NCBI GenBank assembly: GCA_017471925.1
Contig: JAFURM010000023.1
Location: 1 to 32,774 of the forward strand
Source: Bacteroides sp.
GTDB lineage: Bacteria > Bacteroidota > Bacteroidia > Bacteroidales > Bacteroidaceae
Length of the DNA stretch: 32,774 bases
Reading direction: 5' to 3'
The notes beneath the pieces are model-generated. The model did not search any database. It was not told the origin of the DNA and was given only the letters and a program-made list of their open reading frames with translations. The position numbers and the translations under genes are program-made. Below, in pieces: positions 15,736 through 24,849 of the stretch (position 1 is the first letter of the stretch; each line of letters begins with the position of its first letter).

Positions 15736-17196
15736 ATGAAACTGAGTGAACTATTGAAAGCCGTACAGCCGATGCAGGTCATTGGCCCGGCGGATATAGA
15801 GATTACGGGAGTGAACATCGACTCCCGCCAGATAGCGGCCGGGCATCTCTTCATGGCCATGCGCGGCACGCAGACCGACGGCCATGCCTATATCCCTTCG
15901 GCCATAGAGCGGGGAGCCGTGGCCGTAGTGTGTGAGGAACTGCCGGCTGCCATGCAGGAGGAGCGGCAAACGGCCGTCACCTATGTGGTGGTGAAGGACA
16001 GCGAAGAGGCAACCGGCAAGATGGCCCATGCCTTCTATGGTCATCCGACAGACGACCTGAAGCTGGTGGGCGTTACCGGTACCAACGGCAAGACGACCAT
16101 CGCCACCTTATTATATAATACCTTCCGCCACCTGGGCTACAAGGTGGGATTGCTCTCCACGGTGTGCAACTACATTGACGACGTGGCGGTGCCTACGGAG
16201 CATACCACTCCCGACCCCATCACCCTGAACCGCCTGCTCGGCCAAATGGCACAGGCCGGATGCAAGTATGCCTTCATGGAGGTCAGCTCCCACTCCATTG
16301 ACCAGAAGCGCATCAGCGGACTGAAGTTTGCGGGAGGCATTTTCACCAACCTGACGCGCGACCACCTGGACTATCACAAGACGGTGGACAACTACCTCCG
16401 TGCCAAGAAGAAGTTCTTTGACGACATGCCGCGCGAAGCCTTCTGTCTCACCAACCTGGACGACAAGAACGGCCTGGTGATGACACAGAACACCCGTGCC
16501 AAGGTGTACACCTACTCCCTGCGCAGCCTGTGCGACTTCAAGGGCAAGGTGTTGGAGAGCCACTTCGAAGGCATGCTGCTGGACTTCAACAACCACGAAC
16601 TGGCCGTGCGCTTCATCGGCAGGTTCAATGCCAGCAACCTGCTGGCCGTCTTCGGAGCGGCCGTGTTGCTGGGCAAGAAGGAAGAGGAGGTGCTGGTTGC
16701 CCTCAGCACCCTGCATCCCGTGGCCGGACGTTTCGATGCCGTGCGCTCCCCCAAGGGATTCACGGCCATCGTGGACTATGCCCATACTCCCGATGCGCTG
16801 GTGAATGTGCTCAATGCCATCCACGGCGTGCTGGAGGGACGGGGCAAGGTCATCACCGTGGTGGGGGCCGGCGGCAACCGCGACAAGGGCAAGCGCCCCA
16901 TCATGGCCAAGGAGAGTGCCCGCCTGAGCGACAGGGTCATCATCACCAGCGACAATCCGCGATTTGAAGAACCGCAGGACATCATCAACGACATGCTGGC
17001 CGGGCTGGACAAGGACGACCTTGCGAAGACCGTCAGCATCGTGGACCGCAGGGAAGCCATCAAGATGGCCTGCCTGCTGGCACAACCCGGCGATGTGGTT
17101 CTCGTGGCCGGCAAGGGACATGAGAACTATCAGGACGTGAAGGGCGTGAAGCACCACTTTGACGACAAGGAGGAATTGAAGAAAATCATCGGCTAA
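15736..17196 (+). CDS. murE: UDP-MurNAc-L-Ala-D-Glu:meso-DAP ligase
   Basis: A 486-residue Mur ligase. The ATP loop is [14 protein letters not shown] (about residues 112-125), with the central-domain block [12 protein letters not shown] and the C-terminal-domain block DNPRFEEP (Asp406-Arg409). DNPR is the known specificity motif for meso-diaminopimelate rather than lysine, which predicts A1-gamma-type peptidoglycan as usual for Bacteroides. It adds the third stem residue in the cytoplasm. It follows ftsI by 50 bp. The downstream leader of mraY is a 7-bp tandem array. Confidence 0.97.
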   Translation: MKLSELLKAVQPMQVIGPADIEITGVNIDSRQIAAGHLFMAMRGTQTDGHAYIPSAIERGAVAVVCEELPAAMQEERQTAVTYVVVKDSEEATGKMAHAFYGHPTDDLKLVGVTGTNGKTTIATLLYNTFRHLGYKVGLLSTVCNYIDDVAVPTEHTTPDPITLNRLLGQMAQAGCKYAFMEVSSHSIDQKRISGLKFAGGIFTNLTRDHLDYHKTVDNYLRAKKKFFDDMPREAFCLTNLDDKNGLVMTQNTRAKVYTYSLRSLCDFKGKVLESHFEGMLLDFNNHELAVRFIGRFNASNLLAVFGAAVLLGKKEEEVLVALSTLHPVAGRFDAVRSPKGFTAIVDYAHTPDALVNVLNAIHGVLEGRGKVITVVGAGGNRDKGKRPIMAKESARLSDRVIITSDNPRFEEPQDIINDMLAGLDKDDLAKTVSIVDRREAIKMACLLAQPGDVVLVAGKGHENYQDVKGVKHHFDDKEELKKIIG

Positions 17197-17202
17197 GAAC
17201 TC

Positions 17203-17272
17203 TCAACCGTCAACTTTCAACCATCACTTGTCAACTATCAATTATCACTCATCACTTATCAACTATCAATTA
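17203..17272 (+). repeat. 7-bp tandem array (10 units) before mraY
   Basis: Ten consecutive 7-mers run without a register break: TCAACCG, TCAACTT, TCAACCA, TCACTTG, TCAACTA, TCAATTA, TCACTCA, TCACTTA, TCAACTA, TCAATTA. The array begins 6 nt after the murE stop and ends 7 nt before the mraY ATG. The last six units contain no G. Confidence 0.9.
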
Positions 17273-17279
17273 ATAAGAA

Positions 17280-18548
17280 ATGTTATACTACTTATTTCAA
17301 TGGTTGGATCAATATGATATTCCCGGTGCGGGTATGTTTGCCTATACATCGTTCCGTTCGCTGATGGCCGTCATCCTGGCGTTGCTCATCTCGGCCATCT
17401 GGGGCGACCGCTTCATCAATCTGCTGAAGCGCAAGCAAATCACCGAACAGCAGCGCGATGCCAAGATTGATCCTTTTGGCGTGAACAAGGTGGGAGTGCC
17501 CACAATGGGCGGAATCATCATCATCTTCGCCATCCTCATTCCCTGCCTGTTGCTGGGACGCTTGGATAACATCTACATGATACTGATGCTCATCACCACC
17601 GTGTGGCTGGGTTCCCTGGGCTTTGCCGACGACTACATCAAGACCTTCAAGAAAGACAAGGAGGGCTTGCACGGCAAGTTCAAGATTATCGGCCAGGTGG
17701 GACTGGGACTCATCGTGGGACTGGCCCTTTATCTCAGTCCGCAGGTGGTCATCCGCGAAAACATTGAGCTGCAGAAGCCCGGCGGAACAGTGGAGGTGGT
17801 GCATGCCGCCAAGGAAATCAAGGCTACGCAGACCACCATTCCTTTCCTGAAGAGCAACAACCTGGACTATGCCGACCTGGTGGGCTTCCTGGGCGAACAT
17901 GCACAGGCGGCAGGTTGGGTGATATTTGTCCTCGTCACCATCTTCGTGGTCACCGCCGTGAGCAACGGTGCCAACCTGAACGACGGCATGGACGGCATGG
18001 CGGCCGGAAACTCGGCCATCATCGGCCTGACCTTGGGCATCCTGGCCTATGTCTCCAGCCACATAGAGTATGCAGGCTACCTGAACATCATGTACATCCC
18101 CGGAAGCGAAGAACTGGTTATCTTCATCTGTGCCTTCATCGGTGCGATGGTGGGATTCCTGTGGTACAACGCCTATCCGGCACAGGTGTTCATGGGCGAC
18201 ACGGGAAGCCTGACCATAGGAGGAATCATAGGCGTATTTGCCATCGTGATACACAAGGAGCTGTTGATACCGATACTGTGTGGCGTGTTCCTGGTGGAAA
18301 ACGTCAGCGTAATCCTGCAAAGGGTCTACTACAAGGTCGGGAAACGACACGGACGCAAGCAACGCCTCTTCAAGCGGACGCCCATACACGACCACTTCCG
18401 TACCTCCATGAGCATCATAGAGGAGGGGTGCACCGTGGTCTTCCAGCGGCCCGAACGCCTGTTCCATGAGTCGAAGATTACCGTCCGCTTCTGGATTGTG
18501 ACCATCGTGCTGGCAGCAATCACCATCATCACCCTGAAGATAAGGTAG
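17280..18548 (+). CDS. mraY: phospho-MurNAc-pentapeptide transferase
   Basis: A 422-residue polytopic membrane enzyme that transfers phospho-MurNAc-pentapeptide to undecaprenyl phosphate, forming lipid I. Conserved motifs: GVPTMGGIIII, the Mg-binding FADDYIKTFKKDKEGL, NLNDGMDGMAAG, AQVFMGDTGSLTIGG, and the cytoplasmic loop RTPIHDHFR, which replaces the proteobacterial PIHHHYE. It is longer than the usual 360 residues because of a segment at about residues 155-220 (VIRENIELQKPGGTVEVVH and following), predicted to be an exposed loop between helices. I believe such an insert is usual in Bacteroidetes MraY, but this should be compared. Confidence 0.96.
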   Translation: MLYYLFQWLDQYDIPGAGMFAYTSFRSLMAVILALLISAIWGDRFINLLKRKQITEQQRDAKIDPFGVNKVGVPTMGGIIIIFAILIPCLLLGRLDNIYMILMLITTVWLGSLGFADDYIKTFKKDKEGLHGKFKIIGQVGLGLIVGLALYLSPQVVIRENIELQKPGGTVEVVHAAKEIKATQTTIPFLKSNNLDYADLVGFLGEHAQAAGWVIFVLVTIFVVTAVSNGANLNDGMDGMAAGNSAIIGLTLGILAYVSSHIEYAGYLNIMYIPGSEELVIFICAFIGAMVGFLWYNAYPAQVFMGDTGSLTIGGIIGVFAIVIHKELLIPILCGVFLVENVSVILQRVYYKVGKRHGRKQRLFKRTPIHDHFRTSMSIIEEGCTVVFQRPERLFHESKITVRFWIVTIVLAAITIITLKIR

Positions 18549-18554
18549 GGATTA

Positions 18555-18596
18555 TCAACTCTCAACTATCAATTATCAACTATCAACTCTCAATTA
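18555..18596 (+). repeat. 7-bp tandem array (6 units) before murD
   Basis: Six 7-mers in register: TCAACTC, TCAACTA, TCAATTA, TCAACTA, TCAACTC, TCAATTA. They fill most of the mraY-murD gap and end 10 nt before the murD ATG. The array contains no G. Confidence 0.92.
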
Positions 18597-18606
18597 TTAT
18601 AATAAT

Positions 18607-19944
18607 ATGAAGAAAAGAATGGTCATATTGGGAGCCGGAGAAAGCGGCGCAGGAGCCGCCGTGTTGGCCCGCGTGAAGGGATGGGACGCGTTTGTCTCCG
18701 ACCAGGGGGCCATCAAGCCCAAGTACAAAGAACTGCTGGACCGTTACGGCATAGCCTGGGAAGAAGGCCACCACTCGGAAGAACTGATATTGAACGCCGA
18801 TGAGGTGGTGAAGAGTCCGGGCATACCCGACGACGCCCCCTTGGTGATGAAACTGAAGGAGCGGGGCATACCCGTCATCTCGGAGATAGAGTTTGCGGGA
18901 CGCTACACGCAGGCCAAGATGGTCTGCATCACCGGCTCCAATGGCAAGACCACCACCACGTCGCTCATCTATCACATCTTCCGCAGCGCGGGACTCAACG
19001 TGGGTCTGGCCGGAAACATCGGGCGAAGCCTGGCCCTGCAGGTGGCTACGGAGCAGCACGACTACTACGTCATAGAGCTGAGCAGCTTCCAGTTAGACAA
19101 CATGTACAGTTTCAGGGCCAACATTGCCGTGCTGATGAACATCACTCCCGACCACCTGGACCGCTATGACCACCGCATGCAGAACTATGTGGACGCCAAG
19201 TTCCGCATCACGCAGAACCAGACCAGTGAGGATGCCTTCGTCTACTGGAACGATGACCCCATCATACGCCGCGAACTGGAACGCCACGGACTGAAGGCCC
19301 GTCTCTATCCCTTTGCGGCCGTGAAGGAAGACGGTGCCATTGCCTATGCCGAGGAGGGCGAAGTGGTCATCTGCGAACCCATAGCCTTCAACATGGAGCA
19401 GGAGGAACTGGCCCTGAGAGGCACACACAACCTCTATAACTCGCTGGCGGCCGGCATATCGGCCAAGCTGGCAGGCATAGACAAGGAGAACATACGTAAG
19501 GCACTGGCCAACTTCAAGGGAGTGGAACACAGACTGGAGGAGGTGTGCAGCGTGGGAGGTGTGCGCTTCGTGAACGACTCCAAGGCCACCAACGTGAACT
19601 CCTGCTGGTATGCCCTGCAGAGCATGACGACCCCCACCGTACTCATCCTGGGCGGCAAGGACAAGGGCAACGACTATGACGAGATAACCGACCTGGTAGC
19701 CACCAAGTGCAAGGCACTGGTCTACCTGGGGCTGCACAACGAAAAGCTGCACGCCGCCTTCGACCACCTGGGCCTGCCCGTGGTCGAGGTGAACAGTGGC
19801 ATGAAAGAGGCTGTGGAGGCCGCCTGGCATCTGGCCTCCAAGGGCGACACCGTGCTCCTGAGTCCCTGCTGTGCCAGCTTCGACCTCTTCCGCAGCTATG
19901 AAGACCGGGGTGAGCAGTTCAAGGAGTGCGTCAAGGCTTTGTAG
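18607..19944 (+). CDS. murD: UDP-MurNAc-L-alanine:D-glutamate ligase
   Basis: A 445-residue Mur ligase. The N-terminal domain has the Rossmann-like start MVILGAGESGAGAAVL, the ATP loop is TGSNGKTTTTSLIYH (about residues 109-123), and ELSSFQLDNM and NITPDHLDRYD are characteristic of MurD. The C-terminal domain has VNDSKATNVNSCWYAL and ILGGKDKGNDY. It adds D-glutamate in the cytoplasm, before the MurE step. Length is normal and no key motif is missing. Confidence 0.97.
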   Translation: MKKRMVILGAGESGAGAAVLARVKGWDAFVSDQGAIKPKYKELLDRYGIAWEEGHHSEELILNADEVVKSPGIPDDAPLVMKLKERGIPVISEIEFAGRYTQAKMVCITGSNGKTTTTSLIYHIFRSAGLNVGLAGNIGRSLALQVATEQHDYYVIELSSFQLDNMYSFRANIAVLMNITPDHLDRYDHRMQNYVDAKFRITQNQTSEDAFVYWNDDPIIRRELERHGLKARLYPFAAVKEDGAIAYAEEGEVVICEPIAFNMEQEELALRGTHNLYNSLAAGISAKLAGIDKENIRKALANFKGVEHRLEEVCSVGGVRFVNDSKATNVNSCWYALQSMTTPTVLILGGKDKGNDYDEITDLVATKCKALVYLGLHNEKLHAAFDHLGLPVVEVNSGMKEAVEAAWHLASKGDTVLLSPCCASFDLFRSYEDRGEQFKECVKAL

Positions 19945-19949
19945 CCATT

Positions 19950-19997
19950 ATTAGGGATGAAGGGATTAAAGAATAAAAGAGTCAAGGAATTAAAGAG
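19950..19997 (+). repeat. 8-bp tandem array (6 units) before ftsW
   Basis: Six 8-mers in register: ATTAGGGA, TGAAGGGA, TTAAAGAA, TAAAAGAG, TCAAGGAA, TTAAAGAG. The consensus is about TNAARGRR. The array ends 3 nt before the ftsW ATG. It is purine-rich, unlike the C/A/T 7-mer arrays around it, and the last unit might double as a weak ribosome-binding sequence. Confidence 0.8.
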
Positions 19998-20000
19998 AAA

Positions 20001-21257
20001 ATGAACCTGATAAAGAATATATTCCAAGGCGACAAGGTGATTTGGATTGTCTTCCTGATGCTGTGTCTCATCTCCATTACCGAGGTGTTCAGTGCCAGCA
20101 GCACCCTGGTGTATCAGAGCGGAGACCATTGGGGACCCATCACGCGCCACTGCATCTTCCTGTTGGTGGGTGCGGGGGTAGTGGTGCTGTTTCATGCCAC
20201 GCCCTTCAAGTGGTTCAGGGTGCTGCCCTTGCTGCTGTTGCCGCCGTCGCTCGTCTTTCTGGTGATGCTGTTGCTCTGTGACCGTCTGAACCTGGGCGGC
20301 ATGCTGGTCATCGAAAAGGTGAACGAAGCCAGCCGATGGGTGAAGTTCATGGGCATACAGTTCCAGCCCTCCGAGCTGGCCAAGATGGGTGTGGTGATAG
20401 TGGTGGCCTTCATCCTCTCCAAGGGGCAGGACGAAGAGGGAGCACATCCCAAGGCTTTCAGGCACATCCTGATAGTGAGCGGCCTGTTCTGCGGACTCAT
20501 CCTGCCCGAGAACTACTCCACTGCCGTGCTGCTGTTTGCCACCGTCTTCCTGATGATGTTCATAGGGAGAGTGGCCCTGCGCAAGCTGTTGGCCCTGGGC
20601 GGGCTGATGCTCCTGGTGGGCAGCCTGTTCGTGGCCTTCCTGTGGCTGACTCCCAACGAGACCCTGAAGGAAATCCCCTTAGGCGGACGATTCACGACAT
20701 GGAAGTCCCGCCTGGCCGAGTTCTCGGAGCCTAAGGTACCGCCCCAGGCTTTCGACATAGACGAGAAGGGACAGGTGGGTCATGCCCGCATAGCCGTGGC
20801 CACCAGCAACGTCCTGGGCAAGGGACCCGGAAACTCCGTGCAACGCGACTTCCTGAGCCAGGCCTACTCGGACTTCATCTATGCCATCGTCATAGAGGAA
20901 CTGGGACTGGCAGGCGCATTAGTGGTGGCCTTCCTCTACGTGGTGCTGCTGATAAGGGTGGGGCGCATAGCCCGAAAGTGTGACCGCACGTTCCCCGCCT
21001 TCCTCGTGCTGGGCATAGGGCTGATAGTGGTCACGCAGGCCCTCTTCAACATGATGGTGGCCGTGGGCTTGGCACCGGTCACGGGACAACCCCTGCCCCT
21101 CGTGAGCCGTGGCGGAACCTCCACCTTCATCAACTGTGCCTATGTCGGCATGATACTCAGCGTGAGCCGCTACACCCAGGCCCTGCAGAAGGAGACTACG
21201 ACCGAAACGGCTCCGGAAGCAATAGACGACGGCCCTCCTGATGGGTTGAAGCCTTGA
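20001..21257 (+). CDS. ftsW: septal peptidoglycan glycosyltransferase (SEDS)
   Basis: A 418-residue SEDS-family membrane protein with about ten hydrophobic segments. Typical blocks are ASRWVKFMGIQFQPSELAKMG, the central SQAYSDFIYAIVIEELGLAGAL and the C-terminal GLAPVTGQPLPLVSRGGTSTFINC. It polymerises lipid II into glycan strands at the septum together with FtsI. The position between murD and murG is the classical one for ftsW, which favours it over RodA. The cytoplasmic tail after about residue 395 is short and polar. Confidence 0.95.
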   Translation: MNLIKNIFQGDKVIWIVFLMLCLISITEVFSASSTLVYQSGDHWGPITRHCIFLLVGAGVVVLFHATPFKWFRVLPLLLLPPSLVFLVMLLLCDRLNLGGMLVIEKVNEASRWVKFMGIQFQPSELAKMGVVIVVAFILSKGQDEEGAHPKAFRHILIVSGLFCGLILPENYSTAVLLFATVFLMMFIGRVALRKLLALGGLMLLVGSLFVAFLWLTPNETLKEIPLGGRFTTWKSRLAEFSEPKVPPQAFDIDEKGQVGHARIAVATSNVLGKGPGNSVQRDFLSQAYSDFIYAIVIEELGLAGALVVAFLYVVLLIRVGRIARKCDRTFPAFLVLGIGLIVVTQALFNMMVAVGLAPVTGQPLPLVSRGGTSTFINCAYVGMILSVSRYTQALQKETTTETAPEAIDDGPPDGLKP

Positions 21258-21394
21258 AACGCAGATTCACGCAGATTTCCGCAGAGAAAAATATCCGTGT
21301 TTTAATCCGTGTCATCCGTGCCTGAAATTACCAACTCACAACTATCACTTATCAATTATCAACTCACAACTATCAACTCTCAATTATATCAACT
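21258..21394. repeat. ftsW-murG leader: family A half element plus 7-mer array
   Basis: The first part (21258-21330) reads CGCAGATT-type repeats, then three ATCCGTG-type boxes ending ATCCGTGCCTGAA. This is the right arm of the family A repeat without its left arm. Then eight 7-mers in register (21331-21386): CCAACTC, ACAACTA, TCACTTA, TCAATTA, TCAACTC, ACAACTA, TCAACTC, TCAATTA. Eight nt remain before the murG ATG. Confidence 0.88.
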
Positions 21395-22552
21395 ATGAAC
21401 ACTACTCCCCGCATCATCATCAGCGGTGGCGGAACAGGCGGCCACATCTTCCCCGCCATCTCCATAGCCAACGCCCTGCGTGAACGCTGTCCTCAGGCCG
21501 AGATACTCTTTGTCGGTGCCGAGGGACGCATGGAAATGCAGCGTGTGCCCGACGCGGGCTACCGCATAGTGGGCCTGCCCGTAGCCGGCCTGGACCGCAA
21601 GCGCCCGTGGCGCAACTTCGCCGTACTCATCAAACTGCTGCGCAGCCAGCTGAAGGCACGCCGCGTCATCCGCAACTTCCGTCCGCAGGTGGCCGTGGGC
21701 GTGGGCGGCTATGCCAGCGGGCCTACCCTGAAGACCGCAGCCATGATGGGCATTCCCACCCTGATACAGGAACAGAACTCCTATGCCGGCGTGACCAACA
21801 AGCTCCTGGCCAAGTCCGCACGCAAAATCTGCGTGGCCTATCCGGGCATGGAGAAGTTCTTCCCCGCAGAGAAAATAGTGCTTACGGGAAACCCCGTGAG
21901 ACAGAACCTGCTCACCGAACGTCCCGACCGCAGCCAGGCACTGCAGACCTTCGGCCTGAACCCCGCCAAGAAGACCGTGCTCGTGTTGGGAGGAAGCCTC
22001 GGTGCACGCACCCTCAACCACACCCTCACTGCCAACCTGGACTTCATCAAGGCCCATCCCGAAGTGCAGTTCATCTGGCAGACCGGAAAGATATATATAG
22101 AAGAGGTGAAGAACGCCATCATAGCCTACACCGGCAACCCCTTGCGCTGCTGCCTGGTGGACGGACTGCCCAACCTCTACGTCTCCGACTTCATCAAGGA
22201 GATGCCCCGTGCCTATGCGGCGGCCGACCTGGTCGTGTCGCGTGCCGGAGCAGGCTCCATCTCGGAATTCTGTCTGTTAGGCAAGCCCGTCATACTCGTG
22301 CCCTCGCCCAACGTGGCCGAAGACCATCAGACGAAAAACGCCATGGCACTGGTGGAGAAAGATGCCGCCATCTGCGTGAAGGATGCCGACGCCCCCACAA
22401 ACCTGCTGCCCGCCGCCCTGCAGACCGTGACCGATGACAGCCGCCTGCAGACCCTGGCCGCCAACATCACCCTTCTGGCCCATCCCGATGCCGCCGCCGT
22501 GATAGCCGGAGAAGTATTGGCACTGATTGACGTTGAAGGGATGAAACGTTGA
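21395..22552 (+). CDS. murG: lipid II synthase (GlcNAc transferase MurG)
   Basis: A 385-residue GT28-family glycosyltransferase that adds GlcNAc from UDP-GlcNAc to lipid I on the inner membrane face. It shows the N-terminal glycine loop SGGGTGGHIFPAISIA (residues 10-25), the acceptor-domain segment AVGVGGYASGPTLKTA, IPTLIQEQNSYAGVTNKLLA, and the donor-site block VVSRAGAGSISEFCLLGKPVILVPSPNVAEDHQTKNA. No membrane helix is expected. It is preceded by a repeat-only leader. Confidence 0.97.
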   Translation: MNTTPRIIISGGGTGGHIFPAISIANALRERCPQAEILFVGAEGRMEMQRVPDAGYRIVGLPVAGLDRKRPWRNFAVLIKLLRSQLKARRVIRNFRPQVAVGVGGYASGPTLKTAAMMGIPTLIQEQNSYAGVTNKLLAKSARKICVAYPGMEKFFPAEKIVLTGNPVRQNLLTERPDRSQALQTFGLNPAKKTVLVLGGSLGARTLNHTLTANLDFIKAHPEVQFIWQTGKIYIEEVKNAIIAYTGNPLRCCLVDGLPNLYVSDFIKEMPRAYAAADLVVSRAGAGSISEFCLLGKPVILVPSPNVAEDHQTKNAMALVEKDAAICVKDADAPTNLLPAALQTVTDDSRLQTLAANITLLAHPDAAAVIAGEVLALIDVEGMKR

Positions 22553-22574
22553 AGCGTTTATACGTTGAAACGTA

Positions 22575-22647
22575 GACTTACGCAGATACACACAGAGAAA
22601 ATCCGTGTCATCCGTGCCTAAAATTATCAATTATCAACTCTCAACTA
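22575..22647. repeat. murG-murC leader: family A half element plus 7-mers
   Basis: 22575-22622 again carries the CGCAGA stretch and two ATCCGTG boxes ending ATCCGTGCCTAAA, a single family A right arm. It is followed by the 7-mers TCAATTA, TCAACTC and TCAACTA (22627-22647). A fourth, imperfect unit precedes an AT-rich stretch up to the murC ATG at 22667. Confidence 0.82.
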
Positions 22648-22666
22648 TCAAATTATATATAGAATA

Positions 22667-24049
22667 ATGCAGAACATCAAATCCGTATATTTCATCGGTG
22701 CAGGAGGCATAGGCATGAGTGCCTTGGTGCGCTACTACCTCTCCCGAGGCGTGGCAGTGGCAGGCTATGACCGCACACCGACCCCCCTGACCTCCGCCCT
22801 CATCACTGAGGGAGCACGGATTCACTTTGAGGAGAATCCCGAACTCATCCCGCACGACTGCCGTGACAAGGAGACCACCCTTGTGGTCTACACCCCCGCC
22901 GTGCCCGCCGACCATGCCGAACTGGCCTACTTCCGTCAGGGAGGCTTCGAGATACAGAAGCGTGCACAAGTGCTGGGCACCATCACCCGCAGCAGCCAAG
23001 GCATCTGTGTGGCCGGAACCCACGGCAAGACCACTACCTGCTGTATGACCGCCCACCTGCTGCAGCAACTGCCCCAAGGCTGTACAGCCTTCCTGGGTGG
23101 CATCTCCAAGAACTACTCCACCAACCTGCTCCTCGCTCCAGAAAGCCCCTACACGGTGATAGAAGCCGACGAGTTCGACCGCTCCTTCCATCACCTCACC
23201 CCCTGGCTCAGCGTCATCACTGCCACAGACCCCGACCATTTAGACATCTACGGCACGCGTGAGGCCTACCTGGAAAGCTTCGCCCACTACACCACCCTCA
23301 TCCGGCCCGGCGGAGCACTCCTGATGCACACCGGTCTGCAGCTGCAGCCTCGTCTGCAGCCGGGCGTCACTCTCTACACCTATGGCCGCACCGAGGGAGA
23401 CTTCCATGCCGAGAACATACGCATCGGAGGCGGAGAAATCATCCTGGATTTCGTGGCACCCGACACACGCATTGCCGACATCAGTTTGGGCGTGCCCGTC
23501 AGCATCAACATAGACAACGGTGTGGCAGCCATGGCATTGGCCCACCTCTGCGGTGTGCCCGATGAGGACATACGCCGCGCCATGGCTTCCTATAGCGGAG
23601 TGGACCGCAGGTTCGACTTCCGCCTGAAGACCCCCACGGCCGTGCTCATCAGCGACTATGCCCACCATCCCGCCGAACTGGCACGCAGTCTGGAGTCCAT
23701 CCGCGAGCTCTATCCCACACGGAAACTCACGGCCATCTTCCAGCCCCACCTCTACAGCCGCACGCGCGACTTCTACCGCGAATTTGCCCAAAGCCTCTCC
23801 TTGGCCGACGAGGTGATACTCACGGAAATCTATCCCGCACGCGAGCTGCCCATACCCGGTGTGACCAGCCAGCTCATCGCCGACTGCCTGAAGCCCGGAC
23901 TGGAACACTGCATCTGCCCCAAAGCGCAGATGCTGGAACTGCTGGCCACCAAGGAGACCGACGTGCTCGTCGTACTGGGAGCCGGAGACCTGGACAGCAG
24001 CATGCCACAGATAGAGGCACTGCTGAAAGCAAAGACCGCTCATCATTAA
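22667..24049 (+). CDS. murC: UDP-MurNAc:L-alanine ligase
   Basis: A 460-residue Mur ligase. It starts with VYFIGAGGIGMSALVRYYL, has the ATP loop AGTHGKTTTCCMTAHLL (about residues 116-132), IEADEFDRSFHHLTP and TDPDHLDIYG in the central domain, and SDYAHHPAEL and IFQPHLYSRTRDF in the C-terminal domain, all typical of MurC. It attaches the first stem residue, L-alanine, to UDP-MurNAc. It lies next to ftsQ rather than a murB or ddl gene. Confidence 0.97.
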   Translation: MQNIKSVYFIGAGGIGMSALVRYYLSRGVAVAGYDRTPTPLTSALITEGARIHFEENPELIPHDCRDKETTLVVYTPAVPADHAELAYFRQGGFEIQKRAQVLGTITRSSQGICVAGTHGKTTTCCMTAHLLQQLPQGCTAFLGGISKNYSTNLLLAPESPYTVIEADEFDRSFHHLTPWLSVITATDPDHLDIYGTREAYLESFAHYTTLIRPGGALLMHTGLQLQPRLQPGVTLYTYGRTEGDFHAENIRIGGGEIILDFVAPDTRIADISLGVPVSINIDNGVAAMALAHLCGVPDEDIRRAMASYSGVDRRFDFRLKTPTAVLISDYAHHPAELARSLESIRELYPTRKLTAIFQPHLYSRTRDFYREFAQSLSLADEVILTEIYPARELPIPGVTSQLIADCLKPGLEHCICPKAQMLELLATKETDVLVVLGAGDLDSSMPQIEALLKAKTAHH

Positions 24050-24073
24050 CCATTAATCATAGATTCTCATTCC
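24050..24073 (+). other. short murC-ftsQ leader
   Basis: The murC end and the gap read as three CATT-type 7-mers (CATTAAC, CATTAAT, CATAGAT), the first overlapping the stop codon. This looks like a shorter, more diverged form of the 7-mer leaders. Confidence 0.45.
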
Positions 24074-24811
24074 ATGCTGAAGAAAATCCTGCTCACCCTC
24101 CTGCTGACGCTTGTCGCTGCCTATATAGTGCTGGCTGTCACTGCCTTCAACCGCGAACCGGTGGGGAACACCTGTCTGGAGATGCAGCTGAAGATACGCG
24201 ACACCCTCCATGCCGGCTTCATCACGCGCGAAGAGGTGGCCTCCATGCTGGACAAGCACCAGTTGAATCCCTTGGGATGTCCTCTGGCCGAGGTACGCAC
24301 CAAGGCGTTGGAAGAAGTGCTCTCCCGCCATCCGCTCATTGACAAGGTGGAATGCTACAAGACCCCCGGCGGAATCCTCTGCGTAGAGGTGGCCCAACGC
24401 ATCCCCGTGCTCAGGGTGATGAACGGGCAGGGGGAGAGCTACTACGTGGACAACAAGGGCACCGTGATGCCTCCCGATGCCAAGTGTGTGGCCCATCTTG
24501 CCGTGGCTACGGGCCATGTGGAGCAAGCCATGGCCCTGGGAGAACTCTATCGCTTTGCCCTCTTCCTGCGGGAGGACCACTTCTGGAACGCACAGATAGA
24601 GCAGATACACGTGCTGCCCGACAAAAGCGTGGAACTGGTGCCCCGCGTGGGTCGGCACATCATCTATCTGGGACCGCTGACCGGCTATGAGCAGAAGCTG
24701 GAGCGCGTCAGGGAGTTCTACGAGAGGGCACTGAACCGCGTGGGATGGAACAAATACTCGCGCATCAGTGTGGAGTTCGGCAATCAGGTCATCTGCACGA
24801 AAAGAGAGTAA
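24074..24811 (+). CDS. ftsQ: divisome protein FtsQ
   Basis: A 245-residue bitopic protein: an N-terminal transmembrane helix (about residues 4-24, ILLTLLLTLVAAYIVLAVTAF), a short cytoplasmic tail and a periplasmic region with a POTRA-like part (GFITREEVASMLDKHQLNPLG, then SRHPLIDKVECYKTPGGILCVEVAQRIPVLRV) and a beta-rich part to about residue 240. FtsQ docks FtsL/FtsB and regulates FtsWI. The sequence is too diverged for confidence by itself; length, topology and position between murC and ftsA support the name. Confidence 0.9.
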   Translation: MLKKILLTLLLTLVAAYIVLAVTAFNREPVGNTCLEMQLKIRDTLHAGFITREEVASMLDKHQLNPLGCPLAEVRTKALEEVLSRHPLIDKVECYKTPGGILCVEVAQRIPVLRVMNGQGESYYVDNKGTVMPPDAKCVAHLAVATGHVEQAMALGELYRFALFLREDHFWNAQIEQIHVLPDKSVELVPRVGRHIIYLGPLTGYEQKLERVREFYERALNRVGWNKYSRISVEFGNQVICTKRE

Positions 24812-24843
24812 TTGATAATTCATAATTGATAATTTATAATTCA
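24809..24843 (-). repeat. inverted 7-mer array (5 units) before ftsA
   Basis: Five 7-mers in register: TAATTGA, TAATTCA, TAATTGA, TAATTTA, TAATTCA. They are reverse complements of the TCAATTA unit, so this array faces the opposite way from those before mraY, murD and murG. The first unit overlaps the ftsQ stop codon and 6 nt separate the array from the ftsA ATG. Confidence 0.85.
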
Positions 24844-24849
24844 CAACTC

